Counted from the first letter of the stretch, positions 1 to 10,797 are shown. The stretch: 64,000 nucleotides of DNA from Methylobacterium sp. WSM2598 (GCF_000379105.1 NZ_KB900609.1:5668763-5732762); one strand, 5' to 3'. Numbers and translations are program-made. Notes: generated from the letters alone by a model not told the origin.

Positions 1-1
1 G

Positions 2-160
2 CTTAAGGTCGAGCTCGTCCATCAGCGCCGCTGGGCAACCCGGGACGAGGCGCGGCGCGAGCTCTTCTCCGACAGCGAGGGCTACGCCAATCGGCAACGG
101 ATCCACTCGGCCCTCGAATATACGACACCCGAGCAGGCCGAGCGGCAGATGGTGAGCTAA
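2..160 (+). mobile_element. IS3-family transposase (orfB), C-terminal tail, cut by the window edge
   Basis: The frame open from base 2 to the TAA at 158-160 encodes the last 52 residues of an IS3-family DDE transposase. The end of the integrase core is recognisable: LVHQRRWATRDEARRELF, then a YANRQRIHSAL block, then TPEQAERQ. In intact family members these follow the catalytic glutamate. Everything upstream lies outside the window, so it cannot be said whether the element is complete. It differs in sequence from the IS3-family element inside the copper ATPase further on. The bases after the stop (about 161-190) probably contain the element's terminal inverted repeat, but no partner end is visible to confirm this. 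Confidence 0.8.
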
Positions 161-177
161 CTGCGTCCACCGAAACG

Positions 178-492
178 GTGGAGGATCAGGATGGACCTGA
201 TGGCCGACGATGCTTCGCTCGGATCATCGACGGACGGCGCACGCAACGCGGTGCGGGCGCCTTGCGCGCGAAGCCCCACGACATCGATGCGTTGCGCACG
301 GTGCTGATCCAAGAAGACCTCGACCCGGAGAGCTACAGCCTGAGCGGAGGCACGCCGGATGAGCGATCCGTCCTCTCGCGCCAGGGCGCCCAGTGGGGCG
401 CTTTCTATTCTGAGCGAGGAACGCGAAGCGATTTGCATGTCACGCGACCGAGCAGGACGCATGCGCGTAGTTCTCGCGAACCGTCACGCTAG
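178..492 (+). pseudogene. Remnant of a small hypothetical protein
   Basis: This 104-codon open frame has one protein-like block in its middle: HDIDALRTVLIQEDLDP, then YSLSGGTPDERSVLSRQG, then WGAFYSERGTRSDLH. The pattern resembles small alphaproteobacterial proteins of about 80 residues with a beta-rich tail, but I cannot name a family. The beginning abuts the IS3 end and the last residues run into a palindromic repeat, so both termini look artificial. It is best read as the remains of a small gene caught between a transposon and a repeat. It may also be a chance open frame. Confidence 0.3.
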
Positions 493-594
493 AGCAGCAC
501 CCGATCACGTTGCAACCGGGTGCCGCTCTCGATCTTTGATCTTGCCGCATTTTCTGCGACGAACCGGCATCCACTTCGTCGGAAAATGCTCTAG
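489..594. repeat. MITE-like or palindromic dispersed repeat, 106 bp
   Basis: The element begins with CTAGAGCA (489-496) and ends with TGCTCTAG (587-594), a perfect 8-bp terminal inverted repeat. It contains two nested stem-loops: GCACCCG/CGGGTGC at 495-521, and GCATTTTC...CGACGAA paired with TTCGTCG.AAAATGC at about 548-589. Elements of this kind, including the stretch reading GACGAA..GGCATCCACTTCGTC, are in my recollection common between genes in Methylobacterium and related Hyphomicrobiales. No coding capacity. Confidence 0.65.
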
Positions 595-710
595 GCAATC
601 CGTTCTGGAACGGGGTCCTGAGAGCAAACGCGGGCCGAACTTTCGCAATGGCGCGAGGCCCCGGTTTTGCATACACTGAGCCTGATCTTGGCCCGCCTGC
701 GGGTAGCGAG

Positions 711-3285
711 ATGCGGCGACGCCATGAAAACGAGCCGGCTAAGGGCCGGCGCGCGAACGAGCGTAAGGGCTGTGCCAAGGCTCTCACGACCGCGACCCCG
801 TCAGTCGCCGATCTGCAGAAGCGGGTTGACGTTCTCGCTTGTGAGTTGAGGGCGGCACTTGAGCGTCAGACTGCTACCGCTGAGGTAATTAAATTCATCA
901 ATTCAGAAACCAAAGATCTTGCATCTGCATTTGCGATGATCTTGGATAAGATGCACATCCTGTGCGGAGTTTGCCACGGGAGCTTGCAGCTTTATGATGG
1001 AGAGAAGTTCCGCGCTGTTGCGACGCACGGAATGGTGAAGGCGTTTGCCGATCGGCTCCGTGAGGGATTCACCCCAGGCCCCCATCACCCAATCCAACAA
1101 TTGCTGCAAGGAGCACGCTTTACCCAAGTTCCCGACTGCGCCGAGAGCGACGATCCGACAGTCCGTGCGGCCTTTGAACTCGACGGCATCCGGACTGTGT
1201 TGCTTACTCCCTTGCGCAAGGACGGAAGACTGATCGGCCAGATTGCCGCCGCCCGACGGGATGGAAATCCCTTTACCGAGAACGAGATCACGCTGCTTGA
1301 GAACTTCGGCGCTCAGGCCGTGATCGCCGTGGAGAACGCGCGGCTTCTCAACGAAGCGCAGGCCAAGACACGTGATCTCGAGGCGTCGCTGCAACAGCAG
1401 ACGGCTGTCGGCGACGTGCTTAAGATCATCAGTAGCTCAACCTTCGAGCTGCAGCCAGTGCTCGACACGTTGGTCGAAACCGCCGCGCGGCTATGTGAGG
1501 CCGACATGGCCTTCATCCTGCGTCGCGAGGGTGAGATTTACAAAGCCGGCGCAGCGGTCGGCTACTCAGAAGATTATATTGAGTTCCTCAAGAGCCATCC
1601 GATTCCGGTCGATAGAGGCACAGTCACGGGTCGCGCCGCGATGGAGCGGCGGACGGTCCATATCCTCGATGTTGCCGCCGATCCCGAATACACGCTGCGC
1701 ACAGCGACGGCCCTGGCTCATCAGCACACAGCCCTTGGGGTTCCCCTGCTGCGCGAGAACGAGCCGATCGGTGTGATCGTCATCGCGCGCCAGCGCGTGG
1801 AGCCCTTCACACAAGCACAGATCGATCTGGTCACGACCTTTGCCGACCAGGCCGTGATCGCGATCGAGAACGCTCGCCTGTTCAACGAGGTGCAGGGCAA
1901 AACGCGCGACCTCGAAGAAGCGCTGCAGCAGCAGACCGCGACGAGCGAGGTGCTGCAGACGATCAGCCGCTCGGTCTTCGATCTGCCGACCATCCTCAAC
2001 ACGCTGCTCCACTCGGCCACTCGGCTCTGCCGAACCGAAACGTCGGCTCTCTACCTGCTCCATGAGGGCCGCCTTCATCTGGAAGCCTCCACAGCCAATC
2101 GACCGGAATGGGTGGCTTACAAGCGCGCTCATCCCCAGCCGCTGACCCGAGATGTGCCGAGCAGCCGCGCGGCCGTCACCGGCCAGATCGACCATGTGCC
2201 CGACATCCTTCAGGACCCGGAACTCACGAGCGCATCGGAGCTCCATCGCATTGGCGGCTACCGCGCCACGCTCAACGTCCCGCTTGTGCGGGAAGGGTCC
2301 GTGATCGGGGTTCTCAGCCTCGCCCGGGACGAACCGGGACCCTTCGCGCCCCGCCAGATCGCCGTGGCCAAGACCTTCGCCGACCAGGCGGTCATCGCCA
2401 TCGCCAATGCCCGCCTGTTCAACGAGGTCGAGGCAAAGTCGCGGGAGTTGCAGGCCTCCCTGGACAACCTGTGCGCAACCCAGGATCGCCTCGTGCAGTC
2501 CGAGAAGCTCGCCTCGCTCGGCCAGCTCACCGCCGGCATCGCGCACGAGATCAAGAACCCGCTCAACTTCGTGAACAATTTCGCCGCCCTGTCGGCCGAG
2601 TTGATCGACGAGCTGAACGAGGTGCTGGCCCCCGCGGCCCTCGACGGTCCCGTCCGGGAGGAGGTCGACGAACTTACCGGCCTGTTGCGGGGCAATCTCG
2701 AGAAGGTGGTCCAGCACGGCAAGCGCGCGGATTCGATCGTCAGGAACATGCTGCTGCACTCCCGCGAGGGCTCGGGCGAGCGCCGGCGTGTCGACGTCAA
2801 CGCCCTCGTCGAGGAGAGCCTGAACCTCGCCTTATCACGGCGCCCGCGCCGAGAAGCCCGGCTTCACCGTGACCCTCGCCCGCGACCTCGACCGCGCGGC
2901 GGGGGGCGCCGACCTCTACCCGCAGGAGATCGCGCGGGTGCTGCTCAATCTGATCTCGAACGGCTTCCACGCCGTGACCAAGCGCAAGGCGGAGACGGAG
3001 GCGGCCGCCTATGAGCCGACGCTTCTCGTCGCGACCTGTGATCGCGGGGACAAGATCGAGATCACGATTCGCGACAACGGCACCGGCATACCCGACGCGG
3101 TGAGGGCGAAGATGTTCAACCCCTTCTTCACCACGAAGCCCCCCGGCGAGGGCACCGGGCTCGGCCTCTCGCTCAGCCACGACATCGTGGTCAAGCAGCA
3201 CGGCGGCAGCATCGAGGTCGAGACCGAGCCCGGCGCCTTCACGGCCTTCCGCATCTTGCTGCCCCGCGGCGGCCCCACCCGATAG
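711..3285 (+). pseudogene. Multi-GAF sensor histidine kinase, frameshifted before the ATPase domain
   Basis: Encodes a soluble sensor kinase: a short basic N-terminus, three consecutive GAF domains separated by repeated coiled linkers (EALQQQTATSEVLQ-type), a HisKA dimerisation domain and a HATPase_c domain. The phospho-acceptor is H612 in GIAHEIKNPLNFV. The N, G1, F and G2 boxes (LLNLISNGF, DNGTGI, FNPFFTTKPPGEGTGLGL) lie in the next frame. An extra T at 2832-2833 (GCC-T-TAT-CAC) shifts the frame; removing it restores YHGARAEK and joins both halves. As sequenced, the first frame ends at 3014 and lacks the ATPase. The start is placed at ATG 711 (MRRRHENEP) because related proteins begin this way; an in-frame ATG also exists at 648. 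A response regulator follows 11 nt downstream. A sequencing error cannot be excluded. Confidence 0.85.
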
Positions 3286-3296
3286 AGGAGCACCGC

Positions 3297-3695
3297 ATGA
3301 GCGTCCTGATCCTCGTCGTCGACGACGAGCCCGACGTGGCCGACCTGTTCCGCCAGCAGTTCCGGCGCGAATTGCGGGCCGGCCGCTTCGCGCTCGCCTT
3401 CGCGCACTCGGCCGAGGAGGCGCTCGCCCGGGTAGGAGCGGCGGGTGAGGAGACCCTGATCCTGATCCTATCCGACATCAACATGCCGGGCATGACGGGG
3501 CTCGAGCTCCTTCCTCGCATGCGCAGCGCCCGGCCCGACGTGCCGGTGATCATGATCACCGCCTACGGCGACGCCGAGACGCGCCGGCGCGCGACGGAGG
3601 GCGGGGCGGCGGGCCTGCTCACCAAGCCGATCGACTTCCTGACCCTGCGGGTGGAGGTCGACCGGCGGCTCTCGGAAGTCGGCCGGGCCGCGTGA
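3297..3695 (+). CDS. Single-domain response regulator (receiver only)
   Basis: A 132-residue CheY-like receiver domain with no output domain. The acidic pocket is DDE at residues 9-11, the phospho-acceptor is D60 (LSDINMPGMTG), the conserved Thr/Ala switch is in MITAYGD and the invariant lysine is in LLTKPIDF. It starts 11 nt after the upstream kinase and overlaps the following cyclase gene by ATGA, so the three form one transcription unit. The likely role is relaying phosphate from the GAF kinase, or acting as a phosphate sink between kinase and cyclase. This is an inference from operon order, and the partner kinase is frameshifted. Confidence 0.9.
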   Translation: MSVLILVVDDEPDVADLFRQQFRRELRAGRFALAFAHSAEEALARVGAAGEETLILILSDINMPGMTGLELLPRMRSARPDVPVIMITAYGDAETRRRATEGGAAGLLTKPIDFLTLRVEVDRRLSEVGRAA

Positions 3696-5260
3696 GCGCG
3701 CGGACCGCGCCGACGAAGGTCCTCGTCGTCGACGACGAGCCGGACCGCGAGGCGCTGATCCTGCAGAAGTTCCGCCGCCGCAGCATCCGCGACCGGACCG
3801 TCCGTGTCCTGTTTGCCCGCGACGGCCTCGACGCGCTCGCGCTCATCGCCGAGCACCCGGACGTCGACCTCGTCGCCTTCGACATCAACGTGCCGCCCAT
3901 GGATGGTCTCACGCTCCTGGCCAAGCTCCAGGGGACGGACGAGAAACTCCCGACCGTGATCGTCTCGGCCTACGGCGACATGGCCAACATCCGCACGGCG
4001 ATGAACCGCGGTGCCTTCGACTTCCTGACGAAGCCGATCGACTTTTCCGACTTCGAGACCACCGTCGAGCGCACCGTGCTCCACGTCCGCGCCCTGCGCG
4101 AGGCGCGCCGCAGGCAGATCGCGGCCGAGCGCGCGCATGGGAGCCTGTCGCGCTCCTTCTCGCCCAACCTCGCCGAGCGGCTGGCGGCCGACGCCTCGGC
4201 GCTGGCCGCGGGCGCCCACCGGCGCGACGTGGCCTCGCTCTTCACCGACATCGCCGGCGTCGCGACCCGCGTCGAGAGCCTCGATCCAGCCCTGCTGGCC
4301 GAATTCCTCAACGGCGACCTCGCCGAGATGACCGAGGTTGTGTTCTCGCACGAGGGCACCGTGGCCAAGATCGTCGGCGATGCCATCCACGTCCTGTTCG
4401 GCGCGCCGGGCGAGCAGCCGGATCACGCCACGCGGGCGGTGTCGTGCGCGCTCGCCCTCGATGCGGCGGCCGAGGCGTTTCGCGCCCGCTGGACCGCGCG
4501 CGGCGTGGTGCTCGGGGCGACGCGCATCGGGGTGCATGCCGGACCGGCCATCGTGGGCAATTTCGGTGGGGGCCGCTTCTTCGACGACGCGGCCTACGGG
4601 GACAGGATCAACATTGCGGCCCGGCTGGAGGCCGCCAACAAGGCGCTCGGCACGCGGATCTGCCTGAGCGCGGCGGTGGCCGACCGGGTCGAGGGCTTTC
4701 GCGGCAGGCCGATCGGTGACCTCGTCCCGCGGGGCAGGACGGAGGCCCTGCGCACCTGCGAGCCGCTCTCGGAGGCGGCGTTCGCGGATCCCGGGACAGC
4801 GCGCTACGGCGAGGCCTTCGAGAAGCGGCAGCGTCCACGGACGAGGTGTGGTTTTCAGGCGGTCCGGGGGGAGCTTGAAGTGGCCATCGGAGCTGGCGGC
4901 CAAGGTGGAGTTTGCGGACTTCAACCCGAGCCGGGAGCACCCGATGACCGACGGCAGAGTGGCACTATCGAGGCCCTGCAGAAGGCCGAGCGGCGCGCTT
5001 CTGCTGGAAGCCAACGACGAGTGGCCGCTGCAGCACCGCTACATGCAGGTCGAGGGCATGGCCGGGCTCCCCCCGGCGTTGATCGAGGAGGCGATCACTC
5101 TTCCACCGCAGGCCGCCTGACCGATGGCCGCTCCAACTCCACCCCGAAAGTCCACCTCATCGACGGACGTGACTCCAGACATAGGGAGCTCGATGCTTCG
5201 CTGCCCGGGTCACTCCCAGCCCGTGGAGTGGTCGTCGGCCTTGCGCCCGCTGCACCCTGA
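3692..5260 (+). CDS. Receiver-class III adenylate cyclase, C-terminus replaced by mobile-element sequence
   Basis: Residues about 8-125 form a receiver domain with phospho-acceptor D64 and a KPIDF lysine motif. Residues about 180-345 form a class III nucleotide cyclase domain. Metal-binding aspartates are D186 (LFTDIAG) and D230 (KIVGDAI), K226 is in the purine-specifying position, and YGDRINIAARLE carries the transition-state residues. It would make cAMP when phosphorylated. After about codon 378 (nt 4826) the protein stops resembling its family: the frame runs through sequence that includes an IS256-type transposase tail in another frame, and ends at 5260. The catalytic core is complete, so activity is possible, but the natural C-terminal helical extension has been lost. 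The start is fixed by the ATGA overlap with the response regulator. Confidence 0.85.
   Translation: MSARTAPTKVLVVDDEPDREALILQKFRRRSIRDRTVRVLFARDGLDALALIAEHPDVDLVAFDINVPPMDGLTLLAKLQGTDEKLPTVIVSAYGDMANIRTAMNRGAFDFLTKPIDFSDFETTVERTVLHVRALREARRRQIAAERAHGSLSRSFSPNLAERLAADASALAAGAHRRDVASLFTDIAGVATRVESLDPALLAEFLNGDLAEMTEVVFSHEGTVAKIVGDAIHVLFGAPGEQPDHATRAVSCALALDAAAEAFRARWTARGVVLGATRIGVHAGPAIVGNFGGGRFFDDAAYGDRINIAARLEAANKALGTRICLSAAVADRVEGFRGRPIGDLVPRGRTEALRTCEPLSEAAFADPGTARYGEAFEKRQRPRTRCGFQAVRGELEVAIGAGGQGGVCGLQPEPGAPDDRRQSGTIEALQKAERRASAGSQRRVAAAAPLHAGRGHGRAPPGVDRGGDHSSTAGRLTDGRSNSTPKVHLIDGRDSRHRELDASLPGSLPARGVVVGLAPAAP
4992..5120 (+). mobile_element. IS256-family transposase C-terminal remnant
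   Basis: In the frame ending with TGA at 5118-5120 the peptide SGALLLEANDEWPLQHRYM, then a Pro-rich tail ending LPPQAA, matches the extreme C-terminus of IS256 (Mutator-like) transposases. In these, GALLLEQNDEW..QRRYM is typical. Only about 40 residues remain and no catalytic DDE residues are present. The region about 4830-4990 before it and 5121-5339 after it shows no other gene. The latter starts with a CTCCAACTCCACC stretch that resembles an IS256 terminal repeat. This debris caused the truncation of the cyclase. Confidence 0.65.
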
Positions 5261-5339
5261 AACCACATCGCTAAGCGCGAGTTGCGCCCGCAGCCGCAGG
5301 AATGTTTCCGAGCCCGGATCGACATGGTAGCCTGACCGT

Positions 5340-5798
5340 ATGACCCTGCCGTCGTCCCTCTCGCGTCTGATGGCCGTGGTGATCGTGATGATCGCCGCGG
5401 TGTTCGGCGCATCAGCGGCTCAGGCGCACGAGGGCCACGCCCATCACGCGGCTTCGGCCGTGGCACACCACAGCGCCAGCCCGGCGCCGGTGGCGGTGCC
5501 TGCCCAAGCTGTGCAGGCAGCTGCGGTGACCGTCAGCCAGGTCGTGACCGCGATACAGGCCGACGAGCAGCTGCGTGCGGCGTCTGCGCGTCTCAGCCCA
5601 CCGGACGACGATAAGCCCTGCCACGGGACCTGCTGCGCCATCGGCGCTTCCTGCTGCGTACCCGGTGCGATGCTCCCGGCCGCAACTGGGGTCCTGCCCA
5701 TGCTGGCCCCTGCTGCCCGCCTGACAACGGCGGCAGAGCCGTTCCTGGCCGGCATCGCCCGCGAAGCCCTTCCGAAACCTCCCAGATCGCTCGCCTAG
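5340..5798 (+). CDS. Small His/Cys-rich secreted protein of the copper island
   Basis: A 152-residue protein with a clear signal peptide (MAVVIVMIAAVFGASAAQA, cleavage likely before HEG). The mature part opens with a histidine-rich metal-binding string (HEGHAHHAASAVAHH) and later has a cysteine cluster CHGTCCAIGASCC. This composition suggests a periplasmic metal chelator or chaperone. It precedes the RND adaptor by about 90 nt and is probably co-transcribed with it. I do not recognise a named family. Similar short HEGH proteins commonly begin czc/cus-type operons of Proteobacteria. Confidence 0.75.
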   Translation: MTLPSSLSRLMAVVIVMIAAVFGASAAQAHEGHAHHAASAVAHHSASPAPVAVPAQAVQAAAVTVSQVVTAIQADEQLRAASARLSPPDDDKPCHGTCCAIGASCCVPGAMLPAATGVLPMLAPAARLTTAAEPFLAGIAREALPKPPRSLA

Positions 5799-5887
5799 AA
5801 CCCGCGTCCCCACGCTTGGGGCAGCGCTGAGCGGCGCTGCCGCGCGTGTGTGGACGCCTGCGTCCACCGGCGAGAGATCGAACCCCC

Positions 5888-7639
5888 ATGCCTCCCCATA
5901 TCCCGGCCGCGCTGCCTGCGCTGGCCGTGGCGCTGGTCCTGCTGACAGGTCCCGCCTGCGCCCATGAAGGGCACGACCACGGTGCGTCCCCGCCGCCGGT
6001 CTCCAAGACCATTGCGCCTCGCGGCGAGGCCGCGTCCGCGGCGTTCGAGCTGGTCGCGGTGCCGAAGAACGGCACGCTCCACCTCTATCTCGACCGCTTC
6101 GCGACCGATGAGCCGGTGCGCGGCGCCACGCTGACCGTGGAAACCCCCACGGGGTCAGTGGACGCGACCGCAGCGGCCGATGGCACCTACCAGCTGCTGG
6201 CGCCGTGGCTCCAAAAGCCCGGCCACTTCGACCTGATGATCACGGTCACCGCTGGCGAGGATGTCGATGTGCTGCCGCTCGCCCTCGACCTGCGTGATCC
6301 GCACGCCCAGCCCGCCGCCCCTGCAGGGCCGGTCGGCACCACCGAGGCCCTTTCGGCTGCGGTCGGCCAGACCGTGCCGGCCGTCGCCCAGGACCTGAAG
6401 GCCCGCCTGATTGAGAAGGACCCGGTGCTCGTGGCCGTAGCCGGCGGCGCCTTTCTGCTGGGGATCCTGGCCACGCTGCTGGCGCGCGGCCACCGCCGCG
6501 TGCCGGTGATTGCCGTGCTGGCCATCACCGCGACGGTGCTGCTGAGCGCCACCGCCTTTGCCCATGGCGACGGGGATCACGGCCACCCGGAGAGCCAGGC
6601 CGCCCTGGTGCCGTCTGCCGCGCACGGCGCCGCGGGGGCCGACTTGGCGCAGCGCCTGCCCGACGGCAGCGTCTTTGTGCCCAAACCCACCCAGCGGCTG
6701 CTGGAGCTGCGCACGGTAATGACGGCGGTCGGCAGCTATCGCCGCACCGTCGGCCTCCCCGGCCGGATCATTCCCAACCCCAACGCGAGCGGCGTGGTGC
6801 AGTCTTCCGTCGGCGGCCGCCTGTCGCAGCCCCCATCCGGCCAGTTTCCGCGCCTGGGCACGCCGGTGAAGAAGGGCGACGTGCTCGCCTTCGTCACTCC
6901 GCCGGTGCAGCGGGTCGACGTGTCGGACATGCGCCAGCGCCAGGGCGAGCTGGACCAGCAGATCGCCACCGTACAGCGCCGCGTCGAGCGCTACACCAAG
7001 CTGGCCTCCTCGGGCGCCGTCTCGCAGGTGCAGCTGGACGAGGCCCAAGACGAGCTCAAGGGCCTGCACGACCGCCGCGCAGCCCTCGACAAGGTGCGCA
7101 CCGAACCCGAGGCGCTGGTCGCCCCGGTCAGTGGCGTGATCGCCGAAGCCTCGGCCGTCGCCGGCCAGATGGCCAACCCCGGCCAGATGGTCTTTCAGAT
7201 CGTCGATCCCAAGAGCCTCTGGGTGGAGGCCCTGAGCTTCGACGCCCTCGGAGGAGCCGAGAACGCCACCGCGCGCCTCGCGGACGGCCGCAGCCTGACG
7301 CTCACCTACCAGGGTTCCGGCCTCGCCGACCGCAACCAGGCCATCCCGGTCCAGTTCGCGATTTCGGGCGACACCGGCGGCCTGCGGGTCGGCCAGTTCG
7401 TCACCGTGCTGGCCGCCACCACCGCCGAGCTGCAGGGCCTCGCCCTGCCGCGCGCCGCCGTGGTGCGCACCGGCAACGGCCAGGACGTCGTCTACGCCCA
7501 CACCACCGCCGAGCGCTTCGAGGCCCGCCCCGTCCGCGTCGAGCCGCTGGACGGCAGCCGCGTGCTGATCGCGGCCGGCGTCGGCGCCGGCACCCGGGTG
7601 GTCACCCAGGGCGCCGAGCTCCTGGACCAGGTGCGCTGA
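5888..7639 (+). CDS. RND heavy-metal efflux periplasmic adaptor (CusB/CzcB type) with extended N-terminus
   Basis: A 583-residue membrane-fusion protein. It begins with a signal peptide ending ...GPACA before a HEGHDHG metal-binding run, followed by a beta-rich domain (about 40-140), a hydrophobic segment around residue 180 ([19 protein letters not shown]) and a second one followed by [10 protein letters not shown]. The canonical adaptor core comes next: a first barrel-sandwich half ([21 protein letters not shown]), an alpha-hairpin ([19 protein letters not shown]..), a second half ([18 protein letters not shown]) and a beta-barrel. It should link the inner-membrane pump encoded next (gap 14 nt) to an outer-membrane channel, which is absent from this window. 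ATG 5888 is chosen over an in-frame ATG at 5846 because it places the signal peptide at the start. The added N-terminal domain makes it longer than CusB. Confidence 0.88.
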   Translation: MPPHIPAALPALAVALVLLTGPACAHEGHDHGASPPPVSKTIAPRGEAASAAFELVAVPKNGTLHLYLDRFATDEPVRGATLTVETPTGSVDATAAADGTYQLLAPWLQKPGHFDLMITVTAGEDVDVLPLALDLRDPHAQPAAPAGPVGTTEALSAAVGQTVPAVAQDLKARLIEKDPVLVAVAGGAFLLGILATLLARGHRRVPVIAVLAITATVLLSATAFAHGDGDHGHPESQAALVPSAAHGAAGADLAQRLPDGSVFVPKPTQRLLELRTVMTAVGSYRRTVGLPGRIIPNPNASGVVQSSVGGRLSQPPSGQFPRLGTPVKKGDVLAFVTPPVQRVDVSDMRQRQGELDQQIATVQRRVERYTKLASSGAVSQVQLDEAQDELKGLHDRRAALDKVRTEPEALVAPVSGVIAEASAVAGQMANPGQMVFQIVDPKSLWVEALSFDALGGAENATARLADGRSLTLTYQGSGLADRNQAIPVQFAISGDTGGLRVGQFVTVLAATTAELQGLALPRAAVVRTGNGQDVVYAHTTAERFEARPVRVEPLDGSRVLIAAGVGAGTRVVTQGAELLDQVR

Positions 7640-7653
7640 GGGGAGCGGAAAGC

Positions 7654-10600
7654 ATGTTCACGTTCCTCGTCAGCCAGTCGCTGAAGAACCGCCTGCTGGT
7701 CCTCGCCGCTGCCGCCGTGCTGGTGCTCTCCGGCGCGTTCACGGTCGGCAGGCTGCCGGTCGACGTGTTTCCGGACCTCAACCGGCCGACCGTCACGATC
7801 ATGACCGAGGCCGAGGGCTACGCCCCGCCGGAGGTCGAGCAACTCGTCACCTACCCGATCGAAACCCGCATGAACGGGCTGCCGGGCGTATCCCGCGTGC
7901 GCTCGGTCTCCGGCGTCGGCCTATCGATCGTCTATGTCGAGTTCGACTGGGGCACCGACATCTACCGCAACCGCCAGCAGATCGCCGAGCGCTTGGCCCT
8001 GCTGCAGGATCAGCTGCCGCGCGGCGTGACCCCGCAGATGGGGCCGATCTCCTCGATCATGGGGCAGATCCTGCTGGTCGCCGTGACCAGCGACAAGGCC
8101 AGCGCCATGGAGGTGCGCGAAGTCGCGGACTTCACCATCCGCCCGCGGCTCCTGACCCTTCCGGGTGTCGCCCAGGTCATCCCGATCGGGGGCGAGGTGC
8201 GCCAGTTCCGCGTCGCGCCCAACCCGGCCGCCATGCGTGCCCTGGGCGTCAGCAACGCCCAGCTGGAAACCGCCCTGCAGTCGTTCGGCACCAACGCCGG
8301 CGGCGGGTTCACCGACCAGTACGCCCGCGAGTACCTGATCCGGAACATCGCCCGCACGATGAGCCTGGACGACCTGCGCAACGGGGTGGTCGCCACGGTC
8401 AACGGCGCGCCCGTCTCCCTGCGCCAGGTGGCCGAGGTGTCGTTCGCCGCCAAGGTGAAGCGCGGGGACGCCGGCTACATGGGCAAGCCGGCGGTGATCG
8501 TCTCGGTCGAGAAGCAGCCCGACGTCGATACCGTCACGCTCAGCCGCAGCATTGAGCAGGCCCTGAAGGAGCTGACCCCCTCCCTGCCGGGCGGGATCAA
8601 GGCGGATCAAATCCTGTTCCGGCAGGCCAACTTCATCGAGACCTCGATCCGCAACGTCGAGCGGGTGCTGCTGGAGGCCGTCGCGGTGGTGGCGGTGGTG
8701 CTGTTCCTGTTCCTCTTGAACGTGCGCACCACGGCGATCTCGCTGCTGGCCATCCCGGTCTCGATCCTGACCACCGCCGTGGTCTTTCACCTGTTCGGGC
8801 TGTCGATCAACACCATGACCCTGGGCGGCCTCGCCATCGCGATCGGCGAGCTGGTCGACGACGCGGTGGTCGACGTCGAGAACATCTTCCGGCGCTTGGG
8901 CGAGAACCGGCGAGCCGGCAACCCCAAGAGCGTGTTCCAGGTGGTGGTGGAAGCCTCCAACGAGGTGCGCTCCGGCATCGTCTACGCGACGATGATCATC
9001 ATCCTGGTATTCGTGCCCCTGTTCGCCCTCTCCGGCATCGAGGGGCGGCTGTTTGCGCCGCTGGGGCACGCCTACATCATCTCGATCCTGGCCAGCTTGA
9101 TCACCTCGATCACCTTGACGCCCGTGCTGGCGTCCTGGCTGCTGCCGGGGCTCAAGAACCTCGAAGCGCACGACAGCCGGTTTCTCAAGGCACTGAAGCG
9201 CGGCAACGCCGCGCTGCTCAAGGTCGCCTTCCTCCAGCAGCACGTCCTGATCGGCGGCGTGGCGACGGCGGTGCTCGCGGCCGGCGTGGCCGCTTGGCAG
9301 CTGCCGCGGGCGTTCCTGCCGCCCTTCAACGAGGGCTCGTTCACCGTCAACATGGCCTTCAACCCGGGCATCTCGCTGGCCGAGAGCAACCGGGTCGGCC
9401 TGATCGCCGAGAAGCTGCTGCTGGAGATCCCCGGGGTGTCGGCCGTCGGTCGCCGCACCGGCCGGGCCGAGCTCGACGAGCACGCCGAGGGCGTGCACGC
9501 GTCCGAGATCGAGGTGGAGCTGCACGAGGGCACCGAACGGCCCAAGGCGCAGCTGGTGGCCGACATCCGCCAGCGCTTGGCGGTGTTGCCGGTCAGCGTC
9601 AACGTCGGCCAGCCGATCTCGCATCGCCTTGATCACATGCTCTCGGGCGTGCGCGCCGAGCTGGCCCTCAAGATCTACGGCGAGGACCTCGACGCACTCC
9701 GGCGGATCGCAAACGGCCTCCAGGACCGACTGAGCAAGATCCCAGGCCTCGCAGACCTGCAGGTCGAGAAGCAGGTGCGCATCCCGCAGCTGGAGATCCG
9801 CGTCGACTACACCCGCGCGGCACTCTACGGCGTTCAGCCCGCCGCGGTGGTTGATCAGATCAGCCGCCTGTCGAACGGCCGGGTGGTGTCCACCGTGGTC
9901 GACGGCCTCCGGCGCTTCGACGTGCTGATCCGCCTGCCGGAGGACCAGCGCACCACGGCTGGCCTCGGTGATCTCCTCCTGGAAACCCCCTCCGGTTGGG
10001 TGCCGGCCCGCCAAGTGGCCGACATTCGGGAGACCGACGGCCCCAACCAGATCCTGCGCGAGAACGCCCGCCGCCGCATCGTCGTGCAGGCCAACACCAC
10101 CGGCGCCAGCGACATGACCACCATCGTGGCGGCGATCCGCCTGGCGGTGGCGCAGGAGCCGATGCCGCCCGGGTTCTTCACCAGCCTGGAGGGCACCTTC
10201 CAGGCCCAGGAGGAGGCCACGCGGACGATCGCCGCCCTGTCGGCGCTCTCCCTCGCCCTGATCTTCGCGATCCTCTGCAGCCGCTACCGCTCGGCGGCCC
10301 TGGCGCTGATCATCATGGGCAACGTGCCCCTGGCGCTGATCGGCAGCGTGGTTGCGCTGTGGCTGGTCGGCCAGCCGCTCAGCGTGGCCTCAATGATCGG
10401 CTTCATCACGCTGACCGGCATCTCCGCGCGAAACGGCATCCTGAAGATCAGCCACTACCTCAACCTGGCGCTGCACGAGGACGTGCCGTTCGGCAAGGAC
10501 CTCGTCATCCGCGGCAGCCTGGAGCGGCTGACCCCTGTGCTGATGACCGCCTTGTCGGCCGGCGTCGCCCTGGTGCCGCTGCTCTACGACGCCGCCGCCC

Positions 10601-10797
10601 CGGGCAAGGAGATCCTGCACCCGGTCGCGGTGACCATCTTCGGCGGCCTGATCAGCGCGACGCTGCTCGACACGTTCCTGACGCCGATCCTGTTCCTGCG
10701 GTTCGGCCGGACGCCGCTGGAGCGCCTGCGCGCCACCCCTGTTCCGACCGCCTCCTCTGCCACCGGCGCGCCTGCGCCGCCGCGGGAGGCGTTCTGA
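7654..10797 (+). CDS. RND heavy-metal efflux pump, inner-membrane subunit (CusA/CzcA family)
   Basis: A 1,047-residue HME-RND transporter that expels metal ions from periplasm or cytoplasm using the proton gradient. It starts with the typical cytoplasmic stretch and TM1 ([23 protein letters not shown]), then [17 protein letters not shown]4 contains [20 protein letters not shown], carrying the acidic proton-relay residues. The periplasmic porter domains and the second six-TM bundle ([14 protein letters not shown]..., [14 protein letters not shown]) are complete and the length is normal. The TM4 motif matches neither the textbook CzcA (DFGxxxDGA) nor CusA (AIGAMVDAA) signature exactly, so metal specificity is uncertain. 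The neighbouring CueR and copper ATPase suggest Cu(I)/Ag(I). The first ATG has an upstream GGGGAGCGG ribosome-binding site. Confidence 0.92.
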   Translation: MFTFLVSQSLKNRLLVLAAAAVLVLSGAFTVGRLPVDVFPDLNRPTVTIMTEAEGYAPPEVEQLVTYPIETRMNGLPGVSRVRSVSGVGLSIVYVEFDWGTDIYRNRQQIAERLALLQDQLPRGVTPQMGPISSIMGQILLVAVTSDKASAMEVREVADFTIRPRLLTLPGVAQVIPIGGEVRQFRVAPNPAAMRALGVSNAQLETALQSFGTNAGGGFTDQYAREYLIRNIARTMSLDDLRNGVVATVNGAPVSLRQVAEVSFAAKVKRGDAGYMGKPAVIVSVEKQPDVDTVTLSRSIEQALKELTPSLPGGIKADQILFRQANFIETSIRNVERVLLEAVAVVAVVLFLFLLNVRTTAISLLAIPVSILTTAVVFHLFGLSINTMTLGGLAIAIGELVDDAVVDVENIFRRLGENRRAGNPKSVFQVVVEASNEVRSGIVYATMIIILVFVPLFALSGIEGRLFAPLGHAYIISILASLITSITLTPVLASWLLPGLKNLEAHDSRFLKALKRGNAALLKVAFLQQHVLIGGVATAVLAAGVAAWQLPRAFLPPFNEGSFTVNMAFNPGISLAESNRVGLIAEKLLLEIPGVSAVGRRTGRAELDEHAEGVHASEIEVELHEGTERPKAQLVADIRQRLAVLPVSVNVGQPISHRLDHMLSGVRAELALKIYGEDLDALRRIANGLQDRLSKIPGLADLQVEKQVRIPQLEIRVDYTRAALYGVQPAAVVDQISRLSNGRVVSTVVDGLRRFDVLIRLPEDQRTTAGLGDLLLETPSGWVPARQVADIRETDGPNQILRENARRRIVVQANTTGASDMTTIVAAIRLAVAQEPMPPGFFTSLEGTFQAQEEATRTIAALSALSLALIFAILCSRYRSAALALIIMGNVPLALIGSVVALWLVGQPLSVASMIGFITLTGISARNGILKISHYLNLALHEDVPFGKDLVIRGSLERLTPVLMTALSAGVALVPLLYDAAAPGKEILHPVAVTIFGGLISATLLDTFLTPILFLRFGRTPLERLRATPVPTASSATGAPAPPREAF

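Noticed and set aside
5888-10797. Assignment of the RND system as a Co/Zn/Cd (Czc) pump
   Set aside because: The TM4 motif does not match the CzcA consensus and the neighbours (CueR, Cu-ATPase, DUF305) point to copper, so no specific czc symbol is given.
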